This document shows, piece after piece, positions 42,345-51,849 of a DNA stretch of 64,000 nucleotides; position 1 is the stretch's first letter, and every line of letters begins with the position of its first letter. A program made the translations under genes and the position numbers. The notes under the pieces were generated by a model. It had not been told where the DNA came from. It worked only from the letters and a program-made list of their open reading frames with translations, and ran no database searches. Origin of the DNA: Bacillus sp. OV322 (lineage in GTDB: Bacteria > Bacillota > Bacilli > Bacillales > DSM-1321); assembly GCF_900112495.1 (NCBI RefSeq), contig NZ_FOMA01000008.1, positions 1 to 64,000 on the forward strand, written 5' to 3'.

Positions 42345-42376
42345 AAAAAAATACGGTTTCCGGCCGTATTTTTTCA
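42345..42376. terminator. Bidirectional terminator
   Basis: AATACGG (42350-42356) pairs with CCGTATT (42364-42370), flanked by A and T runs. It lies between the hydrolase gene and the converging small CxxC gene. Confidence 0.88.
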
Positions 42377-42391
42377 TGGCATGATCGCGTT

Positions 42392-42607
42392 TTAGCTTAA
42401 CCCGTTCGTTTCAGACCAGCTGGCATAACTGCCGGTTCCGTCACAGCCTGGACAGTCTAATACACTGTTATAGTAATACTCATTCGGTGCATAGGCGCTA
42501 AAGCCTTTTCCACGGCAATCCGGGCACCAGCCTTTGGATTCCATTTCCGAGATAAATTTCGCCTGACGGGCAGCATTCCATGAAGCAATCGCACTGAATA
42601 ATCCCAT
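42392..42607 (-). CDS. Small protein with two DnaJ-like CxxCxGxG motifs
   Basis: A protein of 71 aa. Two zinc-binding-type motifs, CPDCRGKG (about 28-35) and CPGCDGTG (about 52-59), resemble the DnaJ cysteine-rich repeat but without the J domain. A single zinc site is likely. ATG at 42607 is chosen, with GAGGTG 6 bases upstream. The role is unknown; such stand-alone motifs occur in small Bacillus proteins. It is convergent with the hydrolase gene and divergent from rlmCD. Confidence 0.75.
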   Translation of the reverse strand: MGLFSAIASWNAARQAKFISEMESKGWCPDCRGKGFSAYAPNEYYYNSVLDCPGCDGTGSYASWSETNGLS

Positions 42608-42854
42608 TCTGTTCACCTCAACTGTCTTTTTTCTTATTTTGTTTCAAAAATAAGCAATTTATACAAGCTGGGACTAAGGAATGGCTGAAAAAATGGCTTA
42701 TTATTATCCTATGAAAAAATAAGGCAGCATGTGAGGGAATTAAAGCAGATTTTGTTTTAAAACAGGTAATTATGATAAACTATTTGAAGCTAGACAAACA
42801 CTTGCTGGAGCACAGAAAAGGTGCTTTGCATTTCAATAGAAAAGGACGTATAAC

Positions 42855-44234
42855 ATGAAAAAAACAGCACCAGTTGCTAAAAATGAAACAATAGATGCAG
42901 TATTTGAAGATCTGACGCATGACGGAGCAGGCGTAGCCAAGATCGATGGCTATCCGGTATTTGTTCCAAATGCACTTCCCGGAGAAAAAGCAAAAATCAA
43001 GATTATCAAGGTGAACAAGGGCTACGCGTTCGGCAGGCTTCTTGAGCTGTATGAAGAAAGTCCATTCCGCGTCCATATTTCCGCTTCGGAAAACCATAAA
43101 TACGGAGGCAGCCAGCTTCAGCACATCAGCTATGAAGGCCAGCTGAAGTTCAAGGAAAACCAGGTGAAGCAGGTCCTCACCCGGATCGGCAAGCTTGAGG
43201 ATGTCAGCATTCACCCCATCTTAGGCATGGAGCATCCCTGGCATTACCGAAACAAAGCCCAGGTGCCGGTCGGCGAAAAAGACGGGGAGCTGATAGCAGG
43301 CTTCTACAAACCCCGCACACATGAAATCGTGGATACGGATGAAAGCCTGATCCAGGATTCTATCATTAACGAGGCTGTCCAGACTGTAAAGGAAATCTGC
43401 AGTGAACTCGGAATTCCGGCCTATGACGAACAAACCCACAGAGGGGTTCTCAGACATATTATGGCCCGGTACGGCAAAGAAACAGGCGAGCTTATGGTCG
43501 TGATTATCACGAGAACATCAGAGCTTCTCCAAAGAAATAAAATCGTCGAAGAAATCATCAAGCGCCTGCCAAAGGTAAAATCCATCGTCCATAACATCAA
43601 CTCCAAAAAAACAAACGTCATTCTAGGCGAGAAAACAAAGGTGCTGTGGGGCAGTGAGGTTATTTACGATTACATTGGGGACGTGAAATTCGCTATATCT
43701 GCACGCTCCTTTTACCAGGTGAACCCGGACCAGACAAGAGTTCTTTACAGCAAGGCCCTGGAATATGCAGGTCTTACAGGGGAAGAATCTGTCATTGACG
43801 CCTATTGCGGTATCGGCACCATCTCTCTTTTCCTTGCCCAAAAAGCGAAGAAAGTCTTCGGTGTGGAAATCGTGCCGGAAGCCATCTCTGATGCAAAAAG
43901 AAACGCAGAGCTAAATGGCATCACAAACGCTGAATTCGCAGTCGGCGAAGCAGAAGAGGTTATCCCAGCATGGTACGAAGAAGGCAACACAGCAGATGTC
44001 CTTGTCGTAGATCCGCCGCGCAAGGGCTGTGATGAGGCACTCCTGAACACAATCATACAAATGAAGCCAAAAAAAGTCGTCTACGTCTCCTGCAACCCGG
44101 CCACACTCGCACGCGACCTGCGCATCCTGGAAGACGGTGGGTACAAAACAATAGAAGTACAGCCTGTGGATATGTTTCCGCAGACAACGCATGTGGAGTG
44201 TGTAGCGCAACTCATTTTAAAAGAAGGCAATTAA
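42855..44234 (+). CDS. rlmCD: 23S rRNA (uracil-5-)-methyltransferase RlmCD
   Basis: A protein of 459 aa. It methylates U747 and U1939 of 23S rRNA in Bacillus, where one enzyme does the work of E. coli RlmC and RlmD. An N-terminal TRAM domain (about 10-70) is followed by a SAM-dependent domain with [26 protein letters not shown] and the catalytic Cys413 in [22 protein letters not shown] precedes the ATG. It corresponds to yefA, the end of the conserved B. subtilis block. Confidence 0.95.
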   Translation: MKKTAPVAKNETIDAVFEDLTHDGAGVAKIDGYPVFVPNALPGEKAKIKIIKVNKGYAFGRLLELYEESPFRVHISASENHKYGGSQLQHISYEGQLKFKENQVKQVLTRIGKLEDVSIHPILGMEHPWHYRNKAQVPVGEKDGELIAGFYKPRTHEIVDTDESLIQDSIINEAVQTVKEICSELGIPAYDEQTHRGVLRHIMARYGKETGELMVVIITRTSELLQRNKIVEEIIKRLPKVKSIVHNINSKKTNVILGEKTKVLWGSEVIYDYIGDVKFAISARSFYQVNPDQTRVLYSKALEYAGLTGEESVIDAYCGIGTISLFLAQKAKKVFGVEIVPEAISDAKRNAELNGITNAEFAVGEAEEVIPAWYEEGNTADVLVVDPPRKGCDEALLNTIIQMKPKKVVYVSCNPATLARDLRILEDGGYKTIEVQPVDMFPQTTHVECVAQLILKEGN

Positions 44235-44286
44235 CACTTAAGTGAGTTGACTTCTCATGTTTCTTGCAATGGATTACAAAATTAAA

Positions 44287-44325
44287 ATAAACAGAAACCA
44301 AAAATGGTTTCTGTTTATTTTTTTG
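44287..44325 (+). terminator. Terminator after rlmCD
   Basis: AAACAGAAACCA and TGGTTTCTGTTT flank AAAAA, followed by ATTTTTTTG. Confidence 0.88.
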
Positions 44326-44380
44326 ATTTTAAGAGTTTATTTACATGTTATGCTTTTCCCTGTAAAAAACTTTTGATTTT

Positions 44381-44386
44381 TGAAAC
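44381..44386 (+). promoter_or_regulatory. Possible ECF-type -35 element
   Basis: TGAAAC matches the -35 core recognised by several Bacillus ECF sigma factors and lies 48 bases before the sigma gene. The -10 part is not clear. Autoregulation is a suggestion only. Confidence 0.35.
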
Positions 44387-44433
44387 TTTTCTTGATTATA
44401 GATTCCACTAATTAGTAAAGGGGGTTAGAAAGG

Positions 44434-44973
44434 ATGGGAATTGAAAGCCACCGGCTAGTTAAAAAAGCTGTAAAAGGTAATAAGATCGCTTTTGAAAAGT
44501 TGGTCCAACAGCACTATGAAAGAATCTATCGGACTGCATATCTTTATGTACATAACGAAGAAGATGCGTTGGATGTTGTTCAGGAGGCAACCTATCAGGC
44601 CTTTACATCTATTCATTCGTTAAAAAATCCGGAGTATTTTTCGACCTGGTTTACCAGGATTGTCATTCGTTGTTCAGGTCGTATTCTAAAGAGAAAGAAC
44701 AATGTTGTTCCGCTGAGTGAGGAAATATTATCGAATTTGCCGGGTCAAGCAAATGTAAACATTGAGGAATCCTTACAACTGCAAAATGCAATTAAGCTGT
44801 TAAAAGAGAATTACCGTACAGCCATTATTCTTTTTTACTATTACGATTACTCGATTAAAACGATTAGCAGCATCATGGAGATTCCCGAAGGTACTGTGAA
44901 AACTTATTTACGCCGTGGGAAAGAGGAGTTAAAAAAGTACTATAAAAATGAGGAGGACAAATGCCATGGATAA
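44434..44973 (+). CDS. ECF-type RNA polymerase sigma factor
   Basis: A protein of 179 aa. Region 2 ([42 protein letters not shown], about 19-56) binds the -10 element. Region 4 ([40 protein letters not shown], about 127-163) has the -35 helix-turn-helix. AAAGGGGG, about 12 bases upstream of the ATG, is the ribosome site. It overlaps by 8 bases a gene for a membrane-anchored DUF4179 protein, the usual partner that holds such a factor inactive. Its base composition is lower in GC than the pur region. Confidence 0.92.
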   Translation: MGIESHRLVKKAVKGNKIAFEKLVQQHYERIYRTAYLYVHNEEDALDVVQEATYQAFTSIHSLKNPEYFSTWFTRIVIRCSGRILKRKNNVVPLSEEILSNLPGQANVNIEESLQLQNAIKLLKENYRTAIILFYYYDYSIKTISSIMEIPEGTVKTYLRRGKEELKKYYKNEEDKCHG

Positions 44974-46384
44974 TAAAGAAATAAAAATTGCAATTGATCA
45001 AATAGCCGTTCCAAAAGATAAAGTATTTGATGCAATTAATAAAGGTTTAAATAAAACTGAACATGGCGGAAAGGAAAGAAAGAAGAAATTTCTTGCTGCA
45101 GCCGCAACTGCAGCTGCTCTTTTAGGAATAACGATGGCCTCAGGATTTGTTAACCCTACAATGAATAAAGTATTGGCCAATACCCCCTTATTAGGCGGGA
45201 TTTTTCACGAATTTCATGATTTACAGGGTGTCGAGTTGGCTAATCAGGGTGCGGTAACTGAATTTAACAAATCATTGACGAAAAATGGTGTGACTGTAAA
45301 ACTCACAAGTGCCTACTTTGATGGCAGTATAGTTTCCATTACGGGATTTGTAGATGAAGATGTTGAAAAAGGCCATAACGAAAAAGGGGAAGTAAGTTTT
45401 GATGTGAATTTTGAACACAATAAAAAAGGGGATCGTGACCCCTGGCTAAAGTCAAATGAAGTAAAGAAAGTGAAAAACGGATATAACTTTCAATGGAAAA
45501 TGGATTATCCGTATAAATCATTTAAAGAAAATTTTACTCTCCCTATTACTATTCATAATATCAACGGGATAAAAGGTGAATGGAATTTTGACATCCCTAT
45601 TCAACAGAAAAAAAACAGTACACTTGCTATTAACCAGGAGCAGGAGTACCCGGAAGAAAATATTAAAATTCGTATAAAAGAAATTCTTAGCGCAAAAGCA
45701 TCCTCTTCGCTTATCTATGAGACGGTGCAGAAATATAAGAGTGATGATATTCATATCTATAAAGCAATTGATGAAAAAGGAAAGGTATACAGGTTTGGGA
45801 ATGGAACAACAATAGAGCAAACTAAACAACAAGATGGATATCATAGAACAATTCGTACTGATATGACCAAGCTGAATTCAACTATTACTTCACTTACTTT
45901 TTATCAGACAATAAATCTTGCTGATCCCAAAATAGAACAGTTCTTGGATAAAAAATCCTTTACTATGAGGAGCAAAAGACTTGGTTTAGGCCTGCAGGTA
46001 AATGATATCACCCAAAAGGGAAGTAAACTCGTAATCGACTATCAATTCACTGGGCTGCCAAAGCGATTAAGCAAAAACCAGCTTGATTTGTTTGAAAATA
46101 ACTTGCAGTATGAGTTGCTGTTGGTGGATAAGGATTATATTGGGGAAATTGATCCTAAGAATCCAGTGCCGCCTGAAAATCATAGCATCCGTCTGAATAA
46201 GGTTAAAACAATTAATAAAAAGACAGCACACTTTCAATCTACATTCGATTTAAAAGGGAAAGAGAAAATAATGAACTTTAAGCTGAATAATACAATCTTG
46301 CAGTTCGATTTTTCAAGTTTTGTCCCAGCTAAGGAATTACAACCGATCCTGTTGAACGCTCACTGGAAAAAGAATAAACAGTAA
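44966..46384 (+). CDS. DUF4179/DUF5643-type anti-sigma factor
   Basis: A protein of 472 aa. A short cytoplasmic N-terminus (about 1-40) precedes one membrane helix ([21 protein letters not shown], about 42-62). A large extracellular beta-rich region follows, containing [12 protein letters not shown], typical of DUF4179 proteins encoded next to ECF sigma factors. ATG at 44966 has GAGGAGGAC upstream. It probably binds the sigma factor and releases it on an envelope signal. It is translationally coupled by the 8-base overlap. Confidence 0.87.
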   Translation: MDNKEIKIAIDQIAVPKDKVFDAINKGLNKTEHGGKERKKKFLAAAATAAALLGITMASGFVNPTMNKVLANTPLLGGIFHEFHDLQGVELANQGAVTEFNKSLTKNGVTVKLTSAYFDGSIVSITGFVDEDVEKGHNEKGEVSFDVNFEHNKKGDRDPWLKSNEVKKVKNGYNFQWKMDYPYKSFKENFTLPITIHNINGIKGEWNFDIPIQQKKNSTLAINQEQEYPEENIKIRIKEILSAKASSSLIYETVQKYKSDDIHIYKAIDEKGKVYRFGNGTTIEQTKQQDGYHRTIRTDMTKLNSTITSLTFYQTINLADPKIEQFLDKKSFTMRSKRLGLGLQVNDITQKGSKLVIDYQFTGLPKRLSKNQLDLFENNLQYELLLVDKDYIGEIDPKNPVPPENHSIRLNKVKTINKKTAHFQSTFDLKGKEKIMNFKLNNTILQFDFSSFVPAKELQPILLNAHWKKNKQ

Positions 46385-46808
46385 AGCTATATGGAGGAAA
46401 CTGTTAGTTTTCTAAGACGATAATAAGCTTCAACAGTTCCATCTGAATAAATTTCTATTAAATATTAATTTATGAAGCATTATAGGGTTAAAAGAAGGAG
46501 CAAAAGAAGTTTTATAAAGAGTTAAGAAGATGAAATCAATCCGATTTCATCTTTTTTTATTGGTATAATACCTAATTTTCTCATTGCTCTATTTACTTCA
46601 TCTGCTTATTTTTAATTTGTTCAGTCAGAGTGTACTCAAAGGAACATAAAATATCAGAAACTAAAAACATTTATAAGAAAACTTGATGCATATATTGCAG
46701 CAGATTCAGACGTTAAAATGAAATTCAGCACTTAATTCATTCCTGCTTTTTCTGGTTTACCAAATGGATTATAATTAATGAAAAAGTAAAATACTGGAGT
46801 TTTAATAG
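46385..46808. other. AT-rich gap with one terminator
   Basis: GATGAAATC (46529-46537) and GATTTCATC (46543-46551), followed by seven T, end the sigma/anti-sigma unit or a lost gene. No further gene, repeat or RNA is supported. Confidence 0.6.
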
Positions 46809-47378
46809 ATGGATACTGAGATTTATTTTGTTAGACACGCTCATTCTGTTTTTTCATTAGATAACGAAGAGAATAGGGAGTTATCTGAAAAAGGTTGGGC
46901 AGATGCACATAAAATCACTGGCATATTGATAAAAGAGAATATTGAACATATTATTTCTAGTTCTTATGTAAGGGCTAAACAAACTGTAGAAGGTTTATCA
47001 AAACATATACATAAAGAAATTGAAGTTGATTCCCGTTTTAGAGAGAGGGATTTAGCAGCAAGAGATTATCATTTCGAAAGACCAATGGAAGCAATGAAGT
47101 ATGTGTTTGAGAATCCCGGATTTAAATATCCCCATGGTGAATCAAACCATGAAGTTCAGCAACGTGGTATCTATGGTTTAAGAGATGCCGTTTCTAAATA
47201 TCATGGAAAGAAAGTAGCAATAGGAATACACGGCAATATTATGACGTGTATATTGAATTACTTTGATAAAAAATTTGATTTTGATTTTTGGAACATGACA
47301 ACCAAACCCGATATATACAAACTAACAATTGATAAACATTTTAATTTGGTTGGGTTTGAAAGACTGTGGAAAGATTGA
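46809..47378 (+). CDS. Histidine phosphatase family protein
   Basis: A protein of 189 aa. It belongs to the phosphoglycerate-mutase-like superfamily: YFVRHAHS holds the phosphohistidine His10, SSYVRAKQT the second Arg, FRERDL the acid residue, and GIHGNIM the second His. The usual RHG is RHA here, seen in some members. The substrate is unknown. The ribosome site is weak. The composition is AT-rich like the surrounding accessory region. It stands alone, with a hairpin GAGTGCTA/TAGCACTC after it. Confidence 0.88.
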   Translation: MDTEIYFVRHAHSVFSLDNEENRELSEKGWADAHKITGILIKENIEHIISSSYVRAKQTVEGLSKHIHKEIEVDSRFRERDLAARDYHFERPMEAMKYVFENPGFKYPHGESNHEVQQRGIYGLRDAVSKYHGKKVAIGIHGNIMTCILNYFDKKFDFDFWNMTTKPDIYKLTIDKHFNLVGFERLWKD

Positions 47379-47615
47379 TAGAGTGCTAAAATTAGCCATG
47401 ATAGCACTCCTTTTAAATGTGAGTTAGACACAGTTAAATATCTATAATACACCGAAAGTAAAAATCCCCATTTTACTAGGCGGGAAAAAAAGAAGTAGCA
47501 GGTTCCCGAAAAAGAAAACCTGAAATTGCTTCAATTGTTAGGATGGTACACAAGTAATGATGTGCCGTCCTAACGATAAAGAACTGCAGCCACAGTGTTT
47601 TTTTTGAAATCCATT

Positions 47616-48053
47616 TTACTGAATTTTTTCCGCCAGCTCTAAAATAATTCCTTCTGGGCCGCGAACGCAGCATAACTTATAAGTGTTTTCATAGTTTTGT
47701 AGCTCTCCAATAAGTTCTGCGCCTTTCTTTTTCAATTTGGCGATAACAGCTTCAATATCTTCTACCGCAAAAGCAATATGCCGGATTCCCAAGGTGTTCA
47801 TAAAAGAGGGCTGGATGCCATTTTCATCTGAAGGATTATGGAATTTAACCAGCTCCAGCGTTGCCTCTCCGTCAGGTGTCCCCAGCATGACAACTGTTTC
47901 CCTAACACCAGGAAGCCCGACGATTCGTTCTACCAATTCGCCTTCCATGTCTGTTTCCCCCAGCACATCAAGTCCAAGTTCAAGAAAAAACGCTTTAGCT
48001 GCTGAGAGATCATTTACGGTTATTCCCACATGATCAATTCTATGGATCTTCAT
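47616..48053 (-). CDS. VOC-family protein (glyoxalase/methylmalonyl-CoA epimerase-like)
   Basis: A protein of 145 aa. Two beta-alpha-beta-beta-beta units are seen: RIDHVGITVNDLSAAKAFF (about 4-22) and GIRHIAFAVEDIEAVIAKL (about 90-108). His7 and the second-unit His, with Glu residues such as in ATLELV and GIILELAE, fit the metal site. ATG at 48053 is chosen, with TTGGAGGT upstream; the long frame to 48128 is not supported. Reaction unknown; dioxygenase, lyase and epimerase types share this fold. Confidence 0.88.
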   Translation of the reverse strand: MKIHRIDHVGITVNDLSAAKAFFLELGLDVLGETDMEGELVERIVGLPGVRETVVMLGTPDGEATLELVKFHNPSDENGIQPSFMNTLGIRHIAFAVEDIEAVIAKLKKKGAELIGELQNYENTYKLCCVRGPEGIILELAEKIQ

Positions 48054-48483
48054 ATTCATACCTCCAATGTTTTCGCAGGTGCTTAAATGTTTATTCTCGA
48101 TGCTATAATGGTTTTCCTCTTTATCCAACCAAAGCGAATTGTCCTTTTGTGTTCAGGAATGTTCCGGCACAAACAGCTTAATATTCTGCGTGGGAGAGGA
48201 GAGATATCTTCCGTCACACCAGGCAAGTTGGCAGTGTGGGTTTTGGCTGGGGATGTTTGGGGCTTTCCTTTAATTCATGGAGAATGGAAATGCCAAGGCT
48301 TGGCGCAAAAAGTGCTGCTAAGGAATCTGCTTCTTCTCCTTCAAAGGTGATATTAGGTGTAAGCTCGCTTCCCGGTACAATTGCCGAGCGGTGATCTGGA
48401 GAGAAATGGGGTTGGCTTAACTCTGCTTTTCGGATTCTTTGGCAGACCGCAAATCGGCAAGAAACACAGGGATACTGTCCCTT
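48054..48483. other. Gap without a supported gene
   Basis: An open frame at 48087-48350 has no ribosome site or recognisable domain. Near 48458-48484, GAAACACAGGGATACTGTCC resembles short palindromic repeats that I have seen often in Bacillus intergenic DNA. This suggests decayed sequence. Confidence 0.45.
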
Positions 48484-49446
48484 TCATTGCCCGTATAAGT
48501 CTAATCTGTCTTTAATGCCCTTCAAAACTTCTTCCGGGACTTCCCTCACTTTGACATCTCTGCCCAGGAAAAGCAGCCAGCTGGTGATTTCAGCCACTTC
48601 TTCGGAATTTTTCACATCTACAAAAGTCTTTAGTAGAGCTGAGGTCTGGTAAGGGTTTGTATAAGAAATTGAAATTTTTAAAGGATGGTATTTTTTAAAC
48701 TGGGCAATCGCTTTTGGTCCAAGTTCAAGAACAAGGTTAATTGCTTCTGCCTGCTTGCTTAGTTTCTCCAGTATTTTTTTCTTGCTTCCTCCTTTTTTCA
48801 CCGGGTAAAGTTTAACATCGGTGAGGAGATCGACAGGAATGATCTTCTTTTTTTCTTCTTTTAAGTCAAAGCATTCAATCAGCCAAACGCTTTTTTCTCG
48901 GTAAAGGTGCAGGAGATAAACCTGATAGGACTTTGTTTCCTTCTCTTCTTGGATGGTAATCAATAAATGACTGTCCTTAAGAAGGGTTTGGATAAGTGTT
49001 TCAAGCATGGGATGGGGAAGGTCTGACAGATCGAGCAGGTCGGGATTATGGGGATTGGTCCCTTCAAAAAGCAGAATCTGATTCAAAAGAACAAGGTCTT
49101 CCTGCTGGTTTTCTGAAATAAGTCCCAGTAATTTTTCAGTTAAGGACTGACGGCTTTTTAAATAGGGGAGCTGCTGGTTTCTGGTTGCCATAAAGGCAAT
49201 AAAAAGCGCTTTTACCTCATGATTGGTAAAGCGGACATCGGGCAGGACAGAGTTATGCATGACAAAATAACCCCCATCCCTTCCTACTTCAGCGACAAGC
49301 GGCATGCCCATGGCCTCGATTTCTCTGATATCTCTAATCGCTGTCGAACGGGAGATGTTAAATTCCCGCATGATTTCAGAAATGGTAAAGTGGGCGCGGT
49401 TGTTAATATACCGCATGATGACATTGATCCGCTCAACTTTTTTCAT
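48484..49446 (-). CDS. HTH/WYL-domain transcriptional regulator (YafY type)
   Basis: A protein of 320 aa. The N-terminal DeoR-like helix-turn-helix (FTISEIMREFNISRSTAIRDI, about 20-40, then EIEAMGMPLVAEVGRDGGYFV) is followed by a WYL-like ligand-sensing domain (about 140-230) and a WCX-type C-terminus. ATG at 49446 has AGGAG 5 bases upstream. It is divergent from the GyrI-like gene, which it may control. WYL regulators often respond to nucleic-acid or stress signals. Confidence 0.9.
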   Translation of the reverse strand: MKKVERINVIMRYINNRAHFTISEIMREFNISRSTAIRDIREIEAMGMPLVAEVGRDGGYFVMHNSVLPDVRFTNHEVKALFIAFMATRNQQLPYLKSRQSLTEKLLGLISENQQEDLVLLNQILLFEGTNPHNPDLLDLSDLPHPMLETLIQTLLKDSHLLITIQEEKETKSYQVYLLHLYREKSVWLIECFDLKEEKKKIIPVDLLTDVKLYPVKKGGSKKKILEKLSKQAEAINLVLELGPKAIAQFKKYHPLKISISYTNPYQTSALLKTFVDVKNSEEVAEITSWLLFLGRDVKVREVPEEVLKGIKDRLDLYGQ

Positions 49447-49552
49447 TGGCACTCCTAAATGGTATCATTTTTTGACATGATTTAAGGATATGATATATCT
49501 ATCAAGCGAAGAATTCAACTCATTGAAAAAATGTAGAAAAGAGGATATAACA

Positions 49553-50035
49553 ATGGCAAATTATACGCTGGAAGAAAAAGAAGGCTTTACCGTAATCGGT
49601 CTTGGAACAGAGCTGAAGAGCGACTACACGGACTATGCAGGCATTAACAAGGAAAAGGCAGACTTTTGGCAGGCCGTGAGCCAAGATGGAAGACTTGATA
49701 CGTTAAAATCCATGGCTGCAAATGACTTAGTTTTTGCTGTAAACGAAGCGGTCAATAACAAAATGATGCATTATGCCGGCGTCATGACAGAAGAAACAGC
49801 ACCCGACGAAGCGCGAGTGATTCAATTTCCTAGAGGAGAATATATAGTGGTGAAAGGGGAAGGGAAGACGCCAGATGATCTGAATAACAAGCTGGCTGCG
49901 GTTGCCTTTGGACAGGTCCTGCCAGAAGCAGCCAATGTGGCCTATGTTGGCGGGCCGAATACTACAGTTGAGATGGAGCGGCGCAACGGCATAATTATTG
50001 GTGAAATGTGGATTCCTGTTGTCAGGAAATCATAA
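49553..50035 (+). CDS. GyrI-like/effector-binding domain protein
   Basis: A protein of 160 aa. A stand-alone AraC-effector-binding (SOUL/GyrI-like) domain: the N-terminal LEEKEGFTVIGLGTEL, central FPRGEYIVVKGEG and C-terminal NGIIIGEMWIPV are typical of YdeE-like proteins. Such proteins bind small hydrophobic or cationic molecules. ATG at 49553 follows GAGGATATAACA; the extension to 49490 is not supported. It is encoded 15 bases before the next gene. Confidence 0.85.
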   Translation: MANYTLEEKEGFTVIGLGTELKSDYTDYAGINKEKADFWQAVSQDGRLDTLKSMAANDLVFAVNEAVNNKMMHYAGVMTEETAPDEARVIQFPRGEYIVVKGEGKTPDDLNNKLAAVAFGQVLPEAANVAYVGGPNTTVEMERRNGIIIGEMWIPVVRKS

Positions 50036-50050
50036 AAAGGAGGAGTGAAA

Positions 50051-50515
50051 ATGTCCTGTATCGTTGATTTTAAAAGTGTATCTCTGGCTGGCCTTGAATC
50101 TTCGCCTGCAGCAGAAGCTCTTGCCGGTTTGCGCGCAAATGAAGCCCGTTACTTCATGAACAAATACAAACACGAATTTACCGTTGTGCCAGCGAGTGAA
50201 AGCCAGGAGACACTTGATTATGTGAATATGATTTTAAAGGAAGAACGTGCCCTGGAGTTTGCGGCCAAACCGTTGCAAACATCAAGGTTTCAAGTGGAAA
50301 ACATCCGATTTGCCTACGTTTTTTATGAAGATGGTCTCTCAGTCAACGTTATGTATACGGTTGATAATCCTAAGAAGCGGGCAGTGGGCTTTAAGCTTTC
50401 TGAAGGGATGGAGATCCCAAAGGAACTGGAAGGCAGGTTTAAGTTTGCCAGGCAAAAGTCCAAACTCGCTGGAACAATCAGGGGCTCGTTTTTTGTAATT
50501 AAAGGAGAGTATTAA
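50051..50515 (+). CDS. Unknown soluble protein downstream of the GyrI-like gene
   Basis: A protein of 154 aa. I do not recognise the family. There is no signal peptide or membrane segment. A helical N-terminal half (LAGLESSPAAEALAGLRANEARYFMNKYKHEF region) precedes a beta-rich C-terminal half with FAYVFYEDGLSVNVMYTVDN and GSFFVIKGEY. The start is ATG at 50051 with AAGGAGGAG upstream. It is probably co-transcribed with the GyrI-like gene and linked to the divergent WYL regulator. Function unknown. Confidence 0.8.
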   Translation: MSCIVDFKSVSLAGLESSPAAEALAGLRANEARYFMNKYKHEFTVVPASESQETLDYVNMILKEERALEFAAKPLQTSRFQVENIRFAYVFYEDGLSVNVMYTVDNPKKRAVGFKLSEGMEIPKELEGRFKFARQKSKLAGTIRGSFFVIKGEY

Positions 50516-50913
50516 GGGAGCGCTTGGTATACTCCTATTCTATAAACTTGTTTTATAAGATAAGAAATTCATTGCAGTCTGCACCCTACGCATTGAGCAC
50601 TGTGCGCTGAAGAAGCGGAGAGAACTGCAATTTCTCAAGTACGATAATGAATATTAGCAGTTCTGTAGTGAACTATACCCCGGATAGAGGACACTGATAA
50701 AAAAGTGCCCCTAATCGGGGTTTTGTGTTTCAATAGATTAAATCAATATTGGCGGAGTGTAATCAGTAAAAATATTTTTTAGCCGCATAGTCGCTTTTTA
50801 AACTGTCCGTAAACGGGGGCATAAATCACAGAATGCTAAGCACTTCCATTTTATTAACCAATTGAAAGAGTTATAATTGAAAGGTCGTAATTGCAGTGGA
50901 AGGGGAAATATCA
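50516..50913. other. Gap with insertion-element-like ends
   Basis: The sequence at 50669-50694 (TGAACTATACCCC, then GGATAGAGGACAC) and the inverted sequence at 50803-50825 (CTGTCCGTAAACGGGGGCAT) are imperfect inverted repeats about 110 bp apart. Both resemble IS3-family termini as I remember them. Between them lies a terminator-like hairpin, GCCCC TAAT CGGGG TTTT (50706-50724). No transposase is present. Confidence 0.4.
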
Positions 50914-51786
50914 ATGAAATTATTTGCACTTGATATGGATGGGACTACTTTATCTTCTAAAAATGAAATTAGTCCTGAAAATATAGAAGCTATAAAAAAG
51001 GCACAAGGCCTCGGACATAAAGTAATGGTCTTGTCCGGCAGGGCGCCTGAGTCAATCAGCAGCGTTTTAGAAAAATATGAGTTAGATCTTCCGATTGGCG
51101 GCAGTAATGGAACGGCTGTTTTTGCGGATGGTAAATTGTTAGAGTTAACTTCTTTAACGGATATCCATGATGAAATAATTACGGAAGAAGTTCAGAGGGA
51201 AGCTGTTCCTTTTAAAATTTATACGAATAAGGGAATTTATTTTCATAGTGAATGGACAGCCCGGTTAGATCAAGTTCTATCCTCGGGAGCTGTGCCGCCT
51301 GAGCATTTTGAAGATGAGAACTTTGGAAAAATGACTAGAATCCCAGAGGAATCTGAAGGAATGTTTAGTGACATTCAGACCTTATTACAGGATGAGGAAT
51401 TAAGCATACAGAAGTTTTTTATTTTAGTATTGGATCCGGTTCAGAAAGAACGATTATTAACGGCGATGAAATCTATTGAAGGCGTCTATGTCACCACTTC
51501 TTCTCCTTTTAATATTGAAGTTATGAATATCAACGGCAACAAGGGGAATGGCTTAAAAGTTATGGCCAAGTACTTCAATATACCATTAGAAGAAACGGTT
51601 GCTATCGGAGATCAATACAATGACATTCCGATGTTACAAGCTGCCGGATTTTCGATTGCGATGGGTAATGCACAGGAAGACATCAAAAGGGTGAGCGACT
51701 ATATCACGTTAACCAATGATGAAAACGGGGTTGCACATGCAATCGAACTTGTATTGAATTCAAATACAGCAATGGTCAACAGCTAA
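50914..51786 (+). CDS. Cof-type HAD phosphatase
   Basis: A protein of 290 aa. HAD superfamily class IIB. Motif I is LDMDGTTL, with Asp7 and Asp9; motif II has VLSGRAPES; motif III and IV include NIEVMNINGNKGNGLK and IGDQYNDIPML. The C2B cap lies between about residues 85 and 200. Substrates of this family are typically sugar phosphates or FMN-like phosphates; the specific one is unknown. ATG at 50914 has GGAAGGGGA upstream, and the ATG at 50896 is not needed. Confidence 0.93.
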   Translation: MKLFALDMDGTTLSSKNEISPENIEAIKKAQGLGHKVMVLSGRAPESISSVLEKYELDLPIGGSNGTAVFADGKLLELTSLTDIHDEIITEEVQREAVPFKIYTNKGIYFHSEWTARLDQVLSSGAVPPEHFEDENFGKMTRIPEESEGMFSDIQTLLQDEELSIQKFFILVLDPVQKERLLTAMKSIEGVYVTTSSPFNIEVMNINGNKGNGLKVMAKYFNIPLEETVAIGDQYNDIPMLQAAGFSIAMGNAQEDIKRVSDYITLTNDENGVAHAIELVLNSNTAMVNS

Positions 51787-51804
51787 ACGTTTAATAAAAG
51801 AACC

Positions 51805-51845
51805 AAAAAGGTATCAGGGCGGCCCCTCGATACCTTTTCTTTTTC
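51805..51845 (+). terminator. Terminator after the Cof-type HAD gene
   Basis: AAAAAGGTATC and GATACCTTTT, with inner GGG/CCCC pairing, followed by CTTTTTC. Confidence 0.88.
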
Positions 51846-51849
51846 GAAA

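Noticed and set aside
48087..48350. Open frame of 87 codons between the VOC and WYL genes
   Set aside because: No ribosome site or domain; it starts within the promoter region of the minus-strand VOC gene.
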